Below are positions 18,656 to 29,072 of a stretch of 64,000 nt of DNA, one piece after another; the first letter of the stretch is position 1, and every line of letters starts with the position of its first letter. The notes beneath the pieces are model-generated. The model was not told the origin of the DNA. It worked only from the letters and a program-made list of their open reading frames with translations, and ran no database searches. The DNA is from JAUMWX01 sp023394215 (GTDB lineage Bacteria > Bacillota > Clostridia > Tissierellales > Peptoniphilaceae), in NCBI GenBank assembly GCA_050313995.1, contig JBNPMM010000004.1. One strand, 5' to 3'. Made by a program: the position numbers and the translations under genes.

Positions 18656-19165
18656 ATGAATGCTATATTGGAAATTTTGAGAACTTTATTTTTCACCAAG
18701 TTTATAGGTGAGATTGATTTATATACTCTACTTTCCTCCTTGGCTAAGTATATATTTGTTTTTATAGTTCTGTATTTTATATACATAATAGTTAAGATGA
18801 TTTTTCTTGACATAAAGACAGTATACAGGGACGGAACAAAGGAAAAGTCCTTTTTGCTTTTGATAAAGGGACCTGAAAGTAAGAAAACCAAGTCAAATCA
18901 GACAATAATATTGGAAAATTTTTTAAGTCTCGGTAGAGATAGTGAAAATAATTTGATTTTGGATGAGTCTTATATTTCAAAGAGACATGCAGTTATTATT
19001 AAGAAGGATGACGGATATTATATAGAAGATTTAAATTCATCAAATGGAACATTTCTAAATGGAAAGCAGGTTATGAGTTCTACAAAGATTTATGATCAGG
19101 ATATTATTGAACTCGGATCTTTCCAATATAGGTTCAATCAGGGAGATGAGGATCATGATAAGTAA
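18656..19165 (+). CDS. Membrane-anchored FHA-domain protein
   Basis: The 169-residue protein has one strong transmembrane segment (residues about 28-47). A C-terminal FHA phosphothreonine-binding domain follows (about 85-150): LGRDSENNLILDESYISKRHAVI then DLNSSNGTFLNGKQV, with the conserved Arg, Ser, His and Asn positions. It is directly upstream of FtsW/RodA and a class B PBP, an arrangement like actinobacterial fhaB-rodA-pbpA clusters. It probably recruits Ser/Thr-phosphorylated partners to the cell-wall machinery; no kinase gene is in the window. GAAAGAGG precedes the ATG. Confidence 0.88.
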   Translation: MNAILEILRTLFFTKFIGEIDLYTLLSSLAKYIFVFIVLYFIYIIVKMIFLDIKTVYRDGTKEKSFLLLIKGPESKKTKSNQTIILENFLSLGRDSENNLILDESYISKRHAVIIKKDDGYYIEDLNSSNGTFLNGKQVMSSTKIYDQDIIELGSFQYRFNQGDEDHDK

Positions 19166-20420
19166 AATCAATATTATTAATCACGAAGCTAAAAAGGACT
19201 ACAGGTTTTTGCTTGTTTTCAGCTTAGTGATTTTTCAAATAATAGGACTAAGTTTAGCAGTATTAAGAACAGAAGACGCTCCTAAGTACTTGTATGTTTT
19301 AGTACTTGCTTTTATACTGGTATCTATTTTAACAAGTATACTTATTCCTAAATTTACAAAAGGGGATAATATATTTATCCTTTTGATAAATATGCTTTAT
19401 TCTATAGGGCTTATGATGATAATAAGGATAAATCCGGCGACCGGTCAACAGCATTTAATATGGTATTTTGTCGGAATAGGTGTTTTTCTTTTTTCATATT
19501 TATTTTTTCATAGGTTTATAGATTTTTTTAGAAACAAGTATATTTTACTTTTTATAATTACACTTTTGACCTTCATAGTGACTATAGTTATGGGAAGGTA
19601 TGATAATGGGGCTAAGAACTGGATAAGCATAGGACCATTTTCTATGCAGCTTTCAGAGTTTGCAAAAATTTCTTATGTTTTTTTCCTTGCAAGTATATAT
19701 GACTCAATGGATAAAATTTATAAGATGAAGTATGGTAAGTACTACGTAATGATTGCCACCTATATTTTTATAGGACTTTTCTTTTTACAGGGAGAGCTTG
19801 GTACGGCTATGATATTTTTCGGCTTATTTATCACAAGTCTTTTTGTATATGAGAGAAGGTATCTTTTCATGTTTATAAATATTCTTATGGCCTTCGTAGG
19901 ACTCTATTTGGCTTACAAGATATTTTATCATATAAGGGTAAGGTTTGAAATTTGGGCAGATCCTTGGGCAGATCCAAGGGGTAAGGGATATCAAATTCTT
20001 CAAAGTTTATTTGCCGTAGCAAGCGGGGGATTTTTCGGTTCAGGAATAGGGATTGGTTCCCCAAGGTTAATACCGGTAGCTTCATCCGATTTTATATTGG
20101 CAGCTATAATGGAGGAAATGGGAACTTTTATGGGAATAGCCATTTTGCTGATATATGTAATATTTGTCTATAAATGTATAAAACTTTCTCTTGTAAACAG
20201 GGATATATATTATTCCATTATGAGTTTTTGCATAGGGATTATCATATCATTACAGGCCTTGATAATGTTTGGAGGTGTTCTTAAGTTGATACCGCTTACG
20301 GGTATTACTACTCCTTTCTTAAGTTATGGAGGCTCATCAATGATTTCAAATTTTATTTTGCTTGCAGTCTTACAGGTGGCATCTAACGGTAACAAGAGGT
20401 CTTATTATGAAAAACAGTAA
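19155..20420 (+). CDS. FtsW/RodA/SpoVE-family peptidoglycan glycosyltransferase
   Basis: The 421-residue SEDS protein has about ten transmembrane helices. Conserved features are GAKNWISIGPFSMQLSEFAKI, which contains the family motif between the middle helices, and the late TPFLSYGGSSM motif. SEDS proteins polymerise lipid II glycan chains together with a class B PBP, which is the next gene. The start at 19155 overlaps the FHA gene by 11 bp and has GGGAG nine bases upstream; an in-frame start at 19092 would lie deep inside the FHA frame. Confidence 0.93.
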   Translation: MISKINIINHEAKKDYRFLLVFSLVIFQIIGLSLAVLRTEDAPKYLYVLVLAFILVSILTSILIPKFTKGDNIFILLINMLYSIGLMMIIRINPATGQQHLIWYFVGIGVFLFSYLFFHRFIDFFRNKYILLFIITLLTFIVTIVMGRYDNGAKNWISIGPFSMQLSEFAKISYVFFLASIYDSMDKIYKMKYGKYYVMIATYIFIGLFFLQGELGTAMIFFGLFITSLFVYERRYLFMFINILMAFVGLYLAYKIFYHIRVRFEIWADPWADPRGKGYQILQSLFAVASGGFFGSGIGIGSPRLIPVASSDFILAAIMEEMGTFMGIAILLIYVIFVYKCIKLSLVNRDIYYSIMSFCIGIIISLQALIMFGGVLKLIPLTGITTPFLSYGGSSMISNFILLAVLQVASNGNKRSYYEKQ

Positions 20421-21792
20421 GAATAGAAAATTGATTTTGGTTTTGGCAATACTTGTAGTCTTGTTTTTGTCGGTAGTAATTTACTTGGCATATTTTCAGC
20501 TATTTAAAGCCAAGGTCTTGGCGGATAACGATTTAAATATGAGAAATTGGGTTGATGAATCCAAGGTAAAAAGAGGGGATATTTATGATATAAACGGGAC
20601 CTTGCTTGCAAGCAGCCAAAAGGATACTGATGGCAATGTAAACAGGCACTACAGTTATAACTATATGTATTCAAACCTTATAGGATATAACTCTCAAACC
20701 TATGGAAAGTCCGGAATTGAGAGCAGCTATAATTCAGTTTTATTGAATTATAAAAACTCTAACTTTTTTGAACAGTTGCAGGATATATATAATGATGACA
20801 CAGGTGGTAAAAATATATATTTGACTGTAGATAATGACTTGCAGTCTTATGCCTATGATTTGCTTGGTGATATGAAGGGCTCTGTCATAGTAACAGAAGC
20901 AAAAACCGGTAAGATTAAGGCTATGGTGACCAAGCCTACCTACAATGTAAATATGCTCGAAGAAAATTGGGAAGAAATAATTGCTTCCACAGCAGGGATT
21001 ATGCTTAATCGTCCGACACAGGGACTTTATGAGCCGGGCTCGGTATTTAAGCTTTTTACATCAATAGCAATACTCGAAAACGGGATTGATGAAAATTATG
21101 AGGATAAGGGAAGTACTACGATAGGAAATTACACCATAAATAACTATAACTATAACGTTTATGGGCAAATGGACTTGAAAAAAGCTCTTGCAACTTCTTC
21201 AAATGCTTATTTTGCAGATAAATCTTTGGAGATATCAACCGATAAATTTGCAGATATTTTTAACAGGTTTAAAATAGGGCAGGAAATGGATTTTGATTTA
21301 CCTGTTTATAAATCAAAAATACCTTATTTTTCGAATTTAGACGATTTGTCAAAGGCGATGACAGCATTCGGACAAGGCAATACACAAATATCACCTCTTG
21401 ATATAAGCATGGTAGGTATGGCAATAGCAAATGAAGGGGTCGTAATGAAACCGAGTCTTATCCATAAGATAGCTGGAGAAAAGAGTGAAAAGATAGTTGA
21501 AGCTGAAACTTATACAAATCCTATTTCATCCCAAATAGCAAATCAAATTAAGGAAGCTATGGGATATGCTGCGGATTATAACGGACTTAATCTTGATACC
21601 GTAACTATAGGCAGTAAAACCGGTACAGCTGAAAATTCAACCGATAAAACCCATGCTTGGTATATAGGTCTGGCTCCGCTTGATAATCCTCAGTATGTAG
21701 TTACGGTAATGGTCGAAAATGCGGGAGATACAGGATATAAGGTGGCAGCACCTATAGGCTTGGCTTTATTTAAGTATCTTTTCCCTTATTAA
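20407..21792 (+). CDS. Class B penicillin-binding protein (transpeptidase)
   Basis: The 461-residue protein has one N-terminal membrane anchor (residues about 8-30), a short dimerisation domain and a transpeptidase domain. Active-site motifs are all intact: S212-V-F-K215 (in EPGSVFKLF), S264-S-N266, and K404-T-G. It crosslinks peptidoglycan with the upstream SEDS polymerase, as in RodA-PbpA pairs. It overlaps the ftsW/rodA gene by 14 bp, with GAGG eight bases before the ATG. The PASTA domains found in some homologues are absent. Confidence 0.93.
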   Translation: MKNSKNRKLILVLAILVVLFLSVVIYLAYFQLFKAKVLADNDLNMRNWVDESKVKRGDIYDINGTLLASSQKDTDGNVNRHYSYNYMYSNLIGYNSQTYGKSGIESSYNSVLLNYKNSNFFEQLQDIYNDDTGGKNIYLTVDNDLQSYAYDLLGDMKGSVIVTEAKTGKIKAMVTKPTYNVNMLEENWEEIIASTAGIMLNRPTQGLYEPGSVFKLFTSIAILENGIDENYEDKGSTTIGNYTINNYNYNVYGQMDLKKALATSSNAYFADKSLEISTDKFADIFNRFKIGQEMDFDLPVYKSKIPYFSNLDDLSKAMTAFGQGNTQISPLDISMVGMAIANEGVVMKPSLIHKIAGEKSEKIVEAETYTNPISSQIANQIKEAMGYAADYNGLNLDTVTIGSKTGTAENSTDKTHAWYIGLAPLDNPQYVVTVMVENAGDTGYKVAAPIGLALFKYLFPY

Positions 21793-21878
21793 TATAAAAA
21801 ACTTAGTTAAATTGTAACTTCAAGGCTTGACCTGAGCCTTGGGGACCATAGTATTCTTTAGTTAGAGGAGGTATCATT

Positions 21879-22733
21879 ATGCTTAGAAATGAAGTTGAAA
21901 AAATAACCGGCCTTAGCAGAAAGGCTATCGAGTACTATGAAGAAAGGGGTTTTATAAAACCGGAAAGAAGTTCAAATGGATATAGGACATATTCACAAAG
22001 TGATTTGAATGATTTGGAGAGAATTTCAATTTACAGAAAGCTTGGACTTACTTTGTCTGAAATTGCAGCTATAAATGAAAATTCATCCGTTTATCTTTCT
22101 TCAATCCTAAGGAAAAAGGAATATAAGCTTGAAAGTGATGGCAGAAAGCAAGCTTTGTTGAGAAAACTTACTGACGGTTGTGATATTAATTTAGTAAAAG
22201 AAGAGCTTCTCATTTTGGAGAGGGAGGAAAGTGTATACGATAAGCTTGAAAGGGCTTTTCCAGGATATTTCGGACAGATGCTATTTATTTCATATAAACC
22301 CTTTTTAAATGAAAGTTTGGATGAAGACGGAAAAGAGGCATTTGAAGAATATGTAAATTTTGTAGATAATATGCCGGACTTACCCTTAAGTGAAGAAGAA
22401 AAAGATCTTATTGAAAATGTATCTTCAAATTTTTCAATAAATGATTTGGAAGATATAAATGAGCAAAAGCTTTTTGCTGTAAATAATCCCGATAAATGGT
22501 TTGAAGCCAACAAGGAGAATATAAGCAAGTATGAAAGCTTAAAAAATACGGAAGCCTATAAAAATAATCCGGTGAAGTTAGTAATGGATAAGATGGGGAA
22601 GTATCTTGAAGAGAACGGCTACTATGATAGGGCAATTCCTCTTATAAGGAGATTCAGTAAGATTTATAACAGCTATTACGAGAAGCTTTTATCAGCAAAT
22701 GACAAGTATTTGGAGCGTAGTAAAGATTTGTGA
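21879..22733 (+). CDS. MerR-family transcriptional regulator with long C-terminal domain
   Basis: The 284-residue protein begins with a MerR winged helix (residues 1-70): VEKITGLSRKAIEYYEERGFIKPERSSNGYRTYS. The remaining 210 residues are helical, charged and without a cysteine pattern for metals or a recognisable GyrI-like ligand domain. The effector is therefore unknown. GAGGAGG lies nine bases before the ATG. It is transcribed separately from the PBP operon and followed by its own terminator. Confidence 0.88.
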   Translation: MLRNEVEKITGLSRKAIEYYEERGFIKPERSSNGYRTYSQSDLNDLERISIYRKLGLTLSEIAAINENSSVYLSSILRKKEYKLESDGRKQALLRKLTDGCDINLVKEELLILEREESVYDKLERAFPGYFGQMLFISYKPFLNESLDEDGKEAFEEYVNFVDNMPDLPLSEEEKDLIENVSSNFSINDLEDINEQKLFAVNNPDKWFEANKENISKYESLKNTEAYKNNPVKLVMDKMGKYLEENGYYDRAIPLIRRFSKIYNSYYEKLLSANDKYLERSKDL

Positions 22734-22807
22734 AAGATATTTTTATTTTAACTTTAATAAAGATAGGTTTTGAGTATAAATTGAATTTTGTTGTAAAATA
22801 GCTTAAG

Positions 22808-22842
22808 AAATAGTTAATTCGTAAGAGTTAACTATTTTTTTA
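22808..22842 (+). terminator. Rho-independent terminator after the MerR gene
   Basis: AAATAGTTAA and TTAACTATTT pair around a 10-nt loop and are followed by a T-run. Confidence 0.88.
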
Positions 22843-22994
22843 TTGTTCATAATAGAGTCTGCTATTATTTAATACAAAAAGTTAGTCTTACCTTCCAATA
22901 AAAACTTCTTTGTGATAGAATTAAATGGAGTTTTTAAAATTGCACTAATTTTGTAGGCACTACCGATAAGTGTCTATTGTAGGAGGACAAAAAA

Positions 22995-23762
22995 ATGAAA
23001 AGAAAAAGCTTTGTAATAATTTTAGCTATTTTGTTTTTATTACTTGCTTTCGGCTTAAGCTATGCTTTGAAAAATAAGTTGTTTGAGTCAAATAAGATAA
23101 GCGAAGGCGATGTAAATATTAAACAAAAGGATGAAATAAATAAGGAAAAATCAGATAAAGAAAAAAAGATTGTAGTAGATAAGGGCCTAAAAAAGGATGA
23201 TAAGGCAAAGAAGGAAGATAATATGAAATATAATAAATTTGCTGATAATAATTTTTCTGAAAATGATTTAGATACCGATATGGATATCAGACCCGTAGAA
23301 CCCGGTGAATTTCCTATTGAACATGATAACGGGATAAATGATGATACAAGTAAGGGTGAGACTGAAGTTGGCGAAGTTGATAAGAAAGAGGAGCATAATT
23401 CAGAAGATAATTCCGAGAAAAAAAATGATGATAATCCACCTATAGACCAGGAAGAAATTGATAAGGAAGATTTAAGTAAAATATTAGCGATATTCACCAA
23501 GAATTATCGTTTGAATGAAGGACTTGTATTTAATGCGAAAAATAAAAATGTACTTCCGAGTGAGGTATATATAGGCTTAAAGTCCACCGGAGAAAATGAC
23601 GGTGAGCTTCATAAAATATCTTGGTCCGGTGATCAAATACAGGACGTTAAAGATAACAAGCCAGGAAAATATCAGTTGAAGGTCGAAGTGCTTGATGATT
23701 TTAAGATAGCTGATAAGGAATATGAAAAAGTCAGCTTTTTTGTAGATGTATTAATAAAATAG
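22995..23762 (+). CDS. Secreted acidic low-complexity protein of unknown function
   Basis: This 255-residue protein has an N-terminal signal or anchor (residues about 5-27). A long Lys/Asp/Glu-rich linker (about 30-160) follows, and a compact C-terminal domain of about 85 residues (from YRLNEGLVFNAK to SFFVDVLIK) has a beta-rich, Ig-like look. No sorting signal is visible. AGGAGG precedes the ATG. It lies 9 bp upstream of the subtilase gene, so it is probably coexpressed and may act with it at the cell surface; this is inference. Confidence 0.75.
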   Translation: MKRKSFVIILAILFLLLAFGLSYALKNKLFESNKISEGDVNIKQKDEINKEKSDKEKKIVVDKGLKKDDKAKKEDNMKYNKFADNNFSENDLDTDMDIRPVEPGEFPIEHDNGINDDTSKGETEVGEVDKKEEHNSEDNSEKKNDDNPPIDQEEIDKEDLSKILAIFTKNYRLNEGLVFNAKNKNVLPSEVYIGLKSTGENDGELHKISWSGDQIQDVKDNKPGKYQLKVEVLDDFKIADKEYEKVSFFVDVLIK

Positions 23763-23771
23763 GAGGAATAA

Positions 23772-26700
23772 ATGAATCTAAAGAAAAGATTATTGTCATT
23801 TATACTTGTTTTAGTGCTTGTTATTTCGGAGTTTAGCGGTTTTGTAATAGCTAATTCGTCTGAAACTTTCAAGCAAGCGACAAATGAAAATAATTCTATT
23901 GTAGAAAAAGTAAATATAGAAGAAAACAAAGAAGTAAGAGTTATAGTAGAACTTAAATCAAAGTCTTTAGTAGAGGAAGCCCTTTCTCAAGGAAAAAAAT
24001 ATCAAGATCTTACAGAATCTTTTAAAGATGAAAAGACAGCCGAATTAAAAAAAGAGCAAGATGAATTAATTGAAAATCTTAAAGATAATAAGGTTGATAC
24101 CGGTCTTGGAAAGAGGGTTAATTACGATACGGCTATAAATGGGGTAGGAATAACTGTTAAACAAAAAGATATAAAGTTTATAGAAGAAAATGCAAATGTG
24201 AGAAATGTATATTATTCTCAGGAATTTGAAAGGCCTTTATTGCAGTCACAACAAGAAATAATTGGGGCAAATCAGGCTTGGAATACCTATAAGTATAAGG
24301 GGGAAGGGACAGTAGTTGCAGTGATTGACAGTGGAATTGATGTAAATCACAAGGCCCTTGTTTTGGATAATAATTCAAGAATAAAATATACTCAGGCACA
24401 AATGGAAAGTGCAATTTCCGAGTATAATCTTAAAGGAAAATATTTTACGGAAAAAGTTCCTTATGGATACAATTATTATGATTTCAGCAATAATTTGAAA
24501 GATACTTATGGAAATATGCATGGAATGCATGTGGCCGGCATAGTCGGTTCAAATTCAAAAGAGACAAAAACATATGGGGTAGCGCCTAATACGCAAATAC
24601 TTGCTATGAAGGTATTTTCTGATGATTTGCAATATTCAACTACATTTACCGATGTATGGCTAAAGGCATTGGATGATGCAATCAAACTTAAAGCGGATGT
24701 AGTAAATTTAAGTCTCGGTTCGGCAGCGGGTTTCAGTGTAGATGAAGATAAGGCTCATCCCGAAATACAAATATTCAGCAAGGCCAAAAAGGCGGGGATA
24801 GTTATAGCTGTTGCGGTGGGCAACGAAGCAAATATTAATTATGGAGCAACATACGGATCTGAAGCAAGAGCTGAAAATTATGATACAGGTCTTGTTGCAA
24901 ATCCTGCTATAAATCAAGATACTTTGGCAGTTGCGTCAATGGAAAATTCCAAAAAACGTGTATATGCGATTACATGGAAAGCTACCGGAACAGAACAATC
25001 GGAAGATATAAATCTATTTATCCCGGCAGGGGTTGAAAATGATATAGTTGCAAAAGTAATTGATTTAAAAGAAGCAAAAGAATTTGACAGCACAAAAGAT
25101 GCTGATGGTAAAAAGCTTGAACCGACCGGTAACTTGCCTAATGTTGAGGGGAAAATAGCATTAGTTAAATGGCCGGAAACAACTGAAAGAAAGGGTATAT
25201 TTGAAGATACCTTAAATAATATAGCAATTAGAAAACCGAAAGCAATTTTGCTTGCAAGGCCTGATTCCAAGATATCGGGAAGGCTTGTTTTAGATGGTGA
25301 AGCCGGAAAGTTGGTTTACGGGATAATAAAGAATACGACCTATCTAAGCCTTGCAACTCTTCCTTTAATGGAAAAAATTAAGGAATTAGATAATAGATTA
25401 ACTATAAATGTTAAGCAAAAAGTTGTGGATAATCCTCTATCCGGAAGAATATCGGAATTTTCTACATGGGGACCGACACCTGATTTGAGAATTAAACCGG
25501 AAATTACAGGAGTTGGGGGAAATATTTATTCTACGGTTGAAAACAATGCATATAGAAATATGAGCGGAACGTCAATGGCTTCTCCGCAAGTTGCAGGGGC
25601 TTCCTTAATTTTGAAGCAGTATCTTGATGAAAATAATATCGGAGGTAATAACAAGTCCGATTTAATCAAGACTATATTGATGAATACGGCTAAACCGATT
25701 TTAGATCCGTCATCAGAAAATGCTAAAGCTCCATATTTTGTAAGAAGACAGGGAGCAGGTGCATTGAACCTTGAAAATGCATTGAAAGCAAAAGCCTATG
25801 TTGAAGTTTCCGGTACAAACGATGATATTTATGACGCTAAATTGGAATTAAAACAGTTAAATGATCTTAAATTTAAATCTAAGCTTAAAGTCACAAATAT
25901 ATCTGATGAAAAGATAAGTTTTAAACCGGAATTTATGGCGGTTAAGGAGCAAATTGAAGAGGGTTTAAGAAAGCAAGTGCCTATTTTAATAAACGGTAAG
26001 TTGAATGGACCTCAAGAAATAAAATTATCTCCAAAAGAAACTAAAATAATAGAATTGGACTTTGATTTTACGGAATCAAATTTGCAAACGGATAACTTCC
26101 TTGAAGGATTTATTATATTAAAAGCTGATGGAGTAGGAGTGGATTTAAGTATTCCATTTTTAGGATTTTATGGAAACTGGGGAAGTCAAAGGGCCATAGA
26201 TGCCTTTGCTTTGCCTGAATTTGGGAAAAATCCGAGAAATGCACAGTTTGTAATAAATCCGGAAGCCAAGTCTTATTCTTCAAGATTTGTAACAAGTTTT
26301 TTAAACGGGTTACCTATTATAGATAATAAAGTATTCTTTTCTCCGGATAGTGAATATTTTCCGTCTGCTGGGGTAAGCATTGCTCCTTTGAGAAATATGG
26401 AGGAAATAGAGTATTCCATATTGGACGAAAAGGCGGAAAAAACACTTAGAGTATTGGGAAAATCGCTAAATGTGAGAAAATTAAGCAAACTTAACAGAAA
26501 AAATTCATTTAGAACCATGCCTGAATCTTTTTGGGACGGTAAGTTAAATGGTAAGCCTGCAGAGGCGGAAAAACAATATATATATCAAATGAGGGTAAAA
26601 TTGAATAATGGCGGATATGGTAGTAACGAGCAAATTTACCAATATCCGATTATGATTGACAATAAAAAACCTGAAATTGATAAAGACGAAATATATTTAA

Positions 26701-29003
26701 CAAAACTAAGCGGAAGAATGCAAAAGATAAGGCTTAAGGTAGAAGATAAGGGTACGGGGCTAAAGGATTTATATATTCAAACTTTAGGATTTATTAAGGC
26801 AAATAACGATCCTACAAAACCGGAATTTGATAATACTCCTCCGGGAGCTAAAAATCCATTTGAGAATTTGCTGCCGCCGGGAACGCCTGGGGCAGGTGAG
26901 GCTGATAAGTTCGGCCTTGATACTCCTTTGGAGAAAGGGGAAAAGGAAGAATCAGTCAAGGCTCAAATAGTTCAAGGTAAGGGTAAGGAAGAGTACGGTC
27001 GATTTGTCGCTTTGCATTTTACGAAGGAAAAGCCGAATGTAGATAAATTTGCTATAGTTGAAAATGGCAAAGTTACCATAAAGGCTGATGAGTATGATTT
27101 TAATCAATATGGGGTAAATATTCCGGTATTTATAAACGGTCATGAGGGGCAAATAGAAATAGAAGTTCCGATATTGGCTGATAAGACCCATTTGGAAATA
27201 GCCACTAAAGACCATATAAGTAATAGGGAAAGCTTTAGAATAGATACCGGTTTTAAAAACGATTTTCATACAATAAGCTTTAATTCATTTCTTTATTCTA
27301 TTGCAAATAAAAATATGAAACTTTTTATTGATGATAAAGAAATAAAAGCTACCGATCTTCCATATTTTACAGAAAACAAAGAGGTTAAGATTAAGATTCA
27401 ATATGATGATAAGTCCCATTTATCGGATTTGATCGTGAGAAACGGTAAAAATAGAGAGGCCATTATAAAAGGAAGTGTGGTTCAAGAACAATTTTCCGAA
27501 AAATATAACTTTAAGTATAATCATGATCAAAAATTTATAGAATTTACTATAGGGGGTATTAATTCTAATTTTGAGGTAATTACTACAGCAAAAGACGGTC
27601 AAATGCCATATGACGGGGATAAGGAAAATATTAAGCTTGATTTTTCACAGGTAGATTTACAAAGATTTAAGAAGATTTCAATTGCGGGTAAAGAATATAC
27701 ATCAGACCAATTGAAAGAGGGAATAGAGCTTAAGTCCGGACAGAAATTGCTTGAACTTGTATATACAGACAATATAGATAAGGACAAGGATACAAAGGTA
27801 GCCTCAATTATAGTGAAAGGGAAAGATAAGGAGGTTAAACTTGTTAAAGGTCAATATTTTGATATTACCGGGGGAAAACAGGGCTTTTCAAATTCAGCAT
27901 ATTCTATAAATATTAATTACAATTTTACAGAGGATTCAAAATTAATTATCAATTTTGGAGAAGCGGATACAAATGAAGCCTTGAATGACAAGCTTGAAAA
28001 TATTTCCGATCATGATGACCATGACGCTGATCATATAGATGATGAAAAACATAAGACTTATCCTGCAATATTTGTAAGTACGCCATCTCTTCTTTCTATA
28101 TTGAATGAATTTAATACTAAGGAAAATACAATAAGATTGAACGGTTTTGTTGGCTATATGAATCAAGGTGATACCGTAAAATCTATGAAGATATATTTAG
28201 TAGATAATTATGGGAACAAGATTTCTGAGGGCTTAACTTTAAATAGCAGTGACTTTAAGATAAATGAGCATATTCATTATGGAAAAACATATGCCGGCAG
28301 GGGTCATATGTTTACGGCAGAGCTTTTGTTGGTAGATAAGTTTAATATAAACATTAAATTTGATATTGAAACCGAGACCGGATTGCAAGCAAGTATGGTT
28401 AGGCGTGTATTATATGATAAGTTGCTTCCGACTGTTGAATATATGGTCGAGGCAAGATCCTTGAACTCGGACAAGGCTACCGTCAGGTTAAAATCAAAGG
28501 ATGATTCAATAGCATTGAGCTTATTTAAAGGAGACTCACTAATTGAAAGAGTAAATAAAACCTCCATTTCCTTTGAAAGCGATTCAGGTGTAGAGGTGAC
28601 TAAAGAGGTTGATCTTGAACTTGACTACGGACAAAATGAAATAGTCTTCAGCGCAAAGGATTTGTCCGGGAAGGTTACAACAAAAACCCTATATATTTAC
28701 AGGTCTTATGACGGTGATATTGAAATAGAAAATGAGAAGTTGGAAGAATCTCATGAAACTTTGAAGGAAAATTCGGAAGAAGATAAAAAGCCTGAAGAAT
28801 CTGATAAATTGAAAGAAAATCAAGATAGCTTGACTAAGACGGATGATTTAGAAGATTTTACTGAAACTGACAGAGAAAATTCTGAAAGTATAGAAAAGGC
28901 TCAAAATTCTAAAATTCCTGAAAATCAAGAAAATAAGAGCCCAACAAATAAAGACCCTAAATCGGATAATCCCTTAAATGGTGAGAAAATGAAGGTTGAT
29001 TGA
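23772..29003 (+). CDS. Large secreted subtilisin-like serine protease (S8, C5a-peptidase/lactocepin type)
   Basis: The 1743-residue protein has a signal peptide (1 to about 27) and an I9-like propeptide (about 50-155). The S8 catalytic domain follows, with D186 (VVAVIDSGID), H250 (HGMHVAG) and S601 (GTSMASPQVAG). A PA-type insert lies between His and Ser (about 395-560). Fn3-like domains (about 690-810) and long beta-rich repeats run to about 1640. The last 100 residues are a Glu/Lys/Ser/Pro/Asn-rich, wall-spanning style tail. No LPxTG motif, terminal hydrophobic helix or S-layer domain is visible, so anchoring is unexplained. Related envelope proteases degrade host or nutrient proteins. AGGAGG precedes the ATG. 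Confidence 0.92.
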   Translation: MNLKKRLLSFILVLVLVISEFSGFVIANSSETFKQATNENNSIVEKVNIEENKEVRVIVELKSKSLVEEALSQGKKYQDLTESFKDEKTAELKKEQDELIENLKDNKVDTGLGKRVNYDTAINGVGITVKQKDIKFIEENANVRNVYYSQEFERPLLQSQQEIIGANQAWNTYKYKGEGTVVAVIDSGIDVNHKALVLDNNSRIKYTQAQMESAISEYNLKGKYFTEKVPYGYNYYDFSNNLKDTYGNMHGMHVAGIVGSNSKETKTYGVAPNTQILAMKVFSDDLQYSTTFTDVWLKALDDAIKLKADVVNLSLGSAAGFSVDEDKAHPEIQIFSKAKKAGIVIAVAVGNEANINYGATYGSEARAENYDTGLVANPAINQDTLAVASMENSKKRVYAITWKATGTEQSEDINLFIPAGVENDIVAKVIDLKEAKEFDSTKDADGKKLEPTGNLPNVEGKIALVKWPETTERKGIFEDTLNNIAIRKPKAILLARPDSKISGRLVLDGEAGKLVYGIIKNTTYLSLATLPLMEKIKELDNRLTINVKQKVVDNPLSGRISEFSTWGPTPDLRIKPEITGVGGNIYSTVENNAYRNMSGTSMASPQVAGASLILKQYLDENNIGGNNKSDLIKTILMNTAKPILDPSSENAKAPYFVRRQGAGALNLENALKAKAYVEVSGTNDDIYDAKLELKQLNDLKFKSKLKVTNISDEKISFKPEFMAVKEQIEEGLRKQVPILINGKLNGPQEIKLSPKETKIIELDFDFTESNLQTDNFLEGFIILKADGVGVDLSIPFLGFYGNWGSQRAIDAFALPEFGKNPRNAQFVINPEAKSYSSRFVTSFLNGLPIIDNKVFFSPDSEYFPSAGVSIAPLRNMEEIEYSILDEKAEKTLRVLGKSLNVRKLSKLNRKNSFRTMPESFWDGKLNGKPAEAEKQYIYQMRVKLNNGGYGSNEQIYQYPIMIDNKKPEIDKDEIYLTKLSGRMQKIRLKVEDKGTGLKDLYIQTLGFIKANNDPTKPEFDNTPPGAKNPFENLLPPGTPGAGEADKFGLDTPLEKGEKEESVKAQIVQGKGKEEYGRFVALHFTKEKPNVDKFAIVENGKVTIKADEYDFNQYGVNIPVFINGHEGQIEIEVPILADKTHLEIATKDHISNRESFRIDTGFKNDFHTISFNSFLYSIANKNMKLFIDDKEIKATDLPYFTENKEVKIKIQYDDKSHLSDLIVRNGKNREAIIKGSVVQEQFSEKYNFKYNHDQKFIEFTIGGINSNFEVITTAKDGQMPYDGDKENIKLDFSQVDLQRFKKISIAGKEYTSDQLKEGIELKSGQKLLELVYTDNIDKDKDTKVASIIVKGKDKEVKLVKGQYFDITGGKQGFSNSAYSININYNFTEDSKLIINFGEADTNEALNDKLENISDHDDHDADHIDDEKHKTYPAIFVSTPSLLSILNEFNTKENTIRLNGFVGYMNQGDTVKSMKIYLVDNYGNKISEGLTLNSSDFKINEHIHYGKTYAGRGHMFTAELLLVDKFNINIKFDIETETGLQASMVRRVLYDKLLPTVEYMVEARSLNSDKATVRLKSKDDSIALSLFKGDSLIERVNKTSISFESDSGVEVTKEVDLELDYGQNEIVFSAKDLSGKVTTKTLYIYRSYDGDIEIENEKLEESHETLKENSEEDKKPEESDKLKENQDSLTKTDDLEDFTETDRENSESIEKAQNSKIPENQENKSPTNKDPKSDNPLNGEKMKVD

Positions 29004-29031
29004 AAGGGGTAAATTATTATAGAGATTAAAG

Positions 29032-29072
29032 AAACCTTATGAATGAGTTTAACTTCATTCATAAGGTTTTTT
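29032..29072 (+). terminator. Rho-independent terminator after the subtilase gene
   Basis: AACCTTATGAATGA and TCATTCATAAGGTT form a perfect 14-bp stem, followed by T residues. Confidence 0.93.

Noticed and set aside
18478..18891. Minus-strand ORF of 137 codons across the repeat and FHA gene
   Set aside because: It is antisense to a well-supported FHA gene, and its C-terminus is translated repeat sequence; no ribosome-binding site.
22091..22635. Two minus-strand ORFs opposite the MerR gene
   Set aside because: Ser/Leu/Phe-rich antisense shadows of an acidic Lys/Glu-rich coding strand.
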